A DNA stretch of 64,000 nt from Lutimaribacter degradans (GTDB lineage Bacteria > Pseudomonadota > Alphaproteobacteria > Rhodobacterales > Rhodobacteraceae): positions 744,001 through 808,000 of the forward strand of contig NZ_JAMQGO010000001.1 in NCBI RefSeq assembly GCF_023703375.1. Direction: 5' to 3'. The translations under genes and the position numbers were made by a program. Below the pieces are notes generated by a model that was given only the letters and a program-made list of their open reading frames with translations, ran no database searches and was not told the origin of the DNA. Shown here one piece after another: positions 62,735-64,000 of the stretch; positions within the stretch are counted from its first letter, which is position 1, and the number at the start of each line of letters is the position of its first letter.

Positions 62735-63759
62735 GATTTCTGCTCCGCGTTGATCCGCGCCAGCGCGGCCTTGGTGACCCTGTCAAGAATGATCGCAAGC
62801 AGCACGATCCCCAGCCCGGACAGCAGCCCGACACCCAGTTCAAGGCTGCGGATACCGCGCAGCACCAGCACGCCAAGACCCGGCGCCGATACCAGCGAGG
62901 CGATAACGACCATCGCGAGGCTCATCATGATCGTCTGGTTCACACCTGCCATGATGTTCGGCAGGGCCAGCGGAATCTGGACACCGAAAAGTTTCTGCCG
63001 TGAGGTCATGCCAAAGGCATCGGCGGCCTCGATCACATCCTTGTCCACCAGCCGGATCCCAAGATCGGTCAAGCGCACCACGGGCACGATGGCGTAAAGG
63101 ATGATCGCGATACCGTACAGCTTGGGCTCGGTCACCGAGAACAGGAAGATCAGCGGAATGAGGTAGACGAAAGGTGGCAGCGTCTGAAGCATGTCGAGTA
63201 TGGGTATCAGCGATTTCTGAACCCGGTCATTGCGCGCCATGGCAATGCCTATGGGCACGCCCAGCAAAACGCAGATGAAGGCACAGACAAAGATGATCGC
63301 CAGCGTCTGCATGGTATGATCGTAAAAGTCTATGAAGGCGAGAAAGCTGAAACAGGCGGCAACCAGTGCAACCAGCTTGCCCGATCGGCCGACGCCCCAG
63401 GTAACAAGCATCAGGAGCGGGATCATCATCCACCAGGGCGCGGCCTGCATGATCCAGAGCGCGTTTTCCAGCGCCCAGCTCAGCGGTTGGGTCAGCGGAT
63501 CGACAACCACCTTGAGGCTGTCCTTGATGTCCAGAAAGCCCCGTTCAAGCCCACGCGTCAGATCGCGCGATTGCGGGATCGTGTTGCAAGAGTCGTGCAA
63601 GGCATCGAGCGACGGAAAGGGCGTATCCCATAACGTGTCTTCCGTTTCTTCGCCTGCCTGCCCCATGAGGTCGGACATCGAACTGAGGCCGCCGCCCTCG
63701 TCTTCGCCGCACCAGCCACGCAGGCCAAGATTATCGAAAAGAAAATCGTAATTCGCCAT
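62731..63759 (-). CDS. proW: Glycine betaine/proline-type ABC importer permease
   Basis: 342 residues. A long N-terminal extension (about 90 residues, with a Gly/Ser/Glu-rich start) precedes the membrane domain typical of ProW/OpuAB. The EAA loop is EAADAFGMTSRQKLFGVQIPLALPNIMAGVNQTIM. It is translationally coupled to proV. A binding protein gene may lie beyond the right edge. Import of betaine or a related osmolyte fits marine bacteria. Confidence 0.93.
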   Translation of the reverse strand: MANYDFLFDNLGLRGWCGEDEGGGLSSMSDLMGQAGEETEDTLWDTPFPSLDALHDSCNTIPQSRDLTRGLERGFLDIKDSLKVVVDPLTQPLSWALENALWIMQAAPWWMMIPLLMLVTWGVGRSGKLVALVAACFSFLAFIDFYDHTMQTLAIIFVCAFICVLLGVPIGIAMARNDRVQKSLIPILDMLQTLPPFVYLIPLIFLFSVTEPKLYGIAIILYAIVPVVRLTDLGIRLVDKDVIEAADAFGMTSRQKLFGVQIPLALPNIMAGVNQTIMMSLAMVVIASLVSAPGLGVLVLRGIRSLELGVGLLSGLGIVLLAIILDRVTKAALARINAEQKS

Positions 63760-63970
63760 CTTTCGCTTTCTCGTTTGCGGGTCGGACCGCCCTGTTCGTG
63801 CCGGGCTGAATGATCATCGCTCCTTGGACCCTTGGTTGCACCGTGACGAGGGAGAGGACGCGACCTCAAGATGGATAAGCGTGCATCCTGGCCGAGGGAA
63901 ATGGCCCATCGTCACGCATGCCACGGTAATCGTGCATCACAACCGCTGGCCGGGATGGCGTGAAGCGGTT

Positions 63971-63994
63971 CAGGGGCGCCATTTGGCGCCCCTG
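63971..63994. terminator. Strong GC-rich hairpin at the right edge
   Basis: CAGGGGCGCC (63971-63980) and GGCGCCCCTG (63985-63994) form a perfect 10-bp stem with an ATTT loop. It probably ends a leftward gene beyond the window, such as the missing binding protein; no U-run is visible. Bases 63760-63970 hold no gene. Confidence 0.6.
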
Positions 63995-64000
63995 TCGATG

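Overview
The window reads as chromosomal DNA of an alphaproteobacterium, most likely a marine or halotolerant member of the Rhodobacterales (Roseobacter/Paracoccus-like). The evidence is uniformly high GC coding DNA, a heterotetrameric sarcosine oxidase operon, a CcmI with two membrane helices, a nar cluster with a fused double NarK and a cysteine-poor NarR-type regulator as in Paracoccus, and many ATGA/GTGA start-stop overlaps. No rRNA, tRNA, CRISPR array, prophage or intact insertion sequence was seen. Genus and species cannot be told from the sequence alone.

Layout. 1-4673: an RND efflux pair (adaptor cut by the window edge, plus an unusually long permease). 4757-10195: an Atm1-like ABC exporter, a LysM protein, a LOG-family protein, RarD and a SnoaL-like protein. 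10319-16885: iron superoxide dismutase and sarcosine oxidase genes (soxB, a small membrane protein, soxD, soxA, soxG). 17072-19298: ccmI-ruvX-DUF1289. 19366-21385: a TauE/SafE exporter and dusA, each with a notable palindromic element upstream. 21770-24841: a dioxygenase/CoA-transferase/glutathione transferase operon, followed by a decayed IS5-type transposase scrap. 25137-28570: a candidate persulfide-responsive locus (DsrE protein, MFS carrier and sterol-desaturase-like hydroxylase divergent from an ArsR-rhodanese fusion across a perfect operator-like palindrome).

28573-41885 is one long leftward unit: narK-narG-narH-narJ-narI-ppiC-hemerythrin-carbonic anhydrase-moeA-DUF2478, most genes overlapping. 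It is faced by a narR-like Crp/Fnr gene, with FNR-type boxes between them. nnrU-nnrS follow, then a scar where a 38-codon nsrR fragment is joined to a decayed opposite-strand membrane gene. 45419-50726: a TetR-controlled RND pump with a clear operator.

50921-58163 is an accessory stress-type island of small uncharacterised proteins, PsiE, a broken hflK-like gene, a Crp/Fnr regulator and a fatty acid desaturase, with two recurrent promoter-region motifs. 58387-61417: a MacB/DevBCA-type ABC exporter. 61682-63759: ATPase and permease of a glycine betaine/proline-type importer; the binding protein is not in the window.

How the genes cooperate: NarK imports nitrate and exports nitrite, NarGHI reduces nitrate at the membrane, NarJ, PpiC and MoeA help to make the enzyme, and the NarR-like protein probably switches the unit on. 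NnrU and NnrS point to nitric oxide metabolism, but no nir or nor genes are present here.
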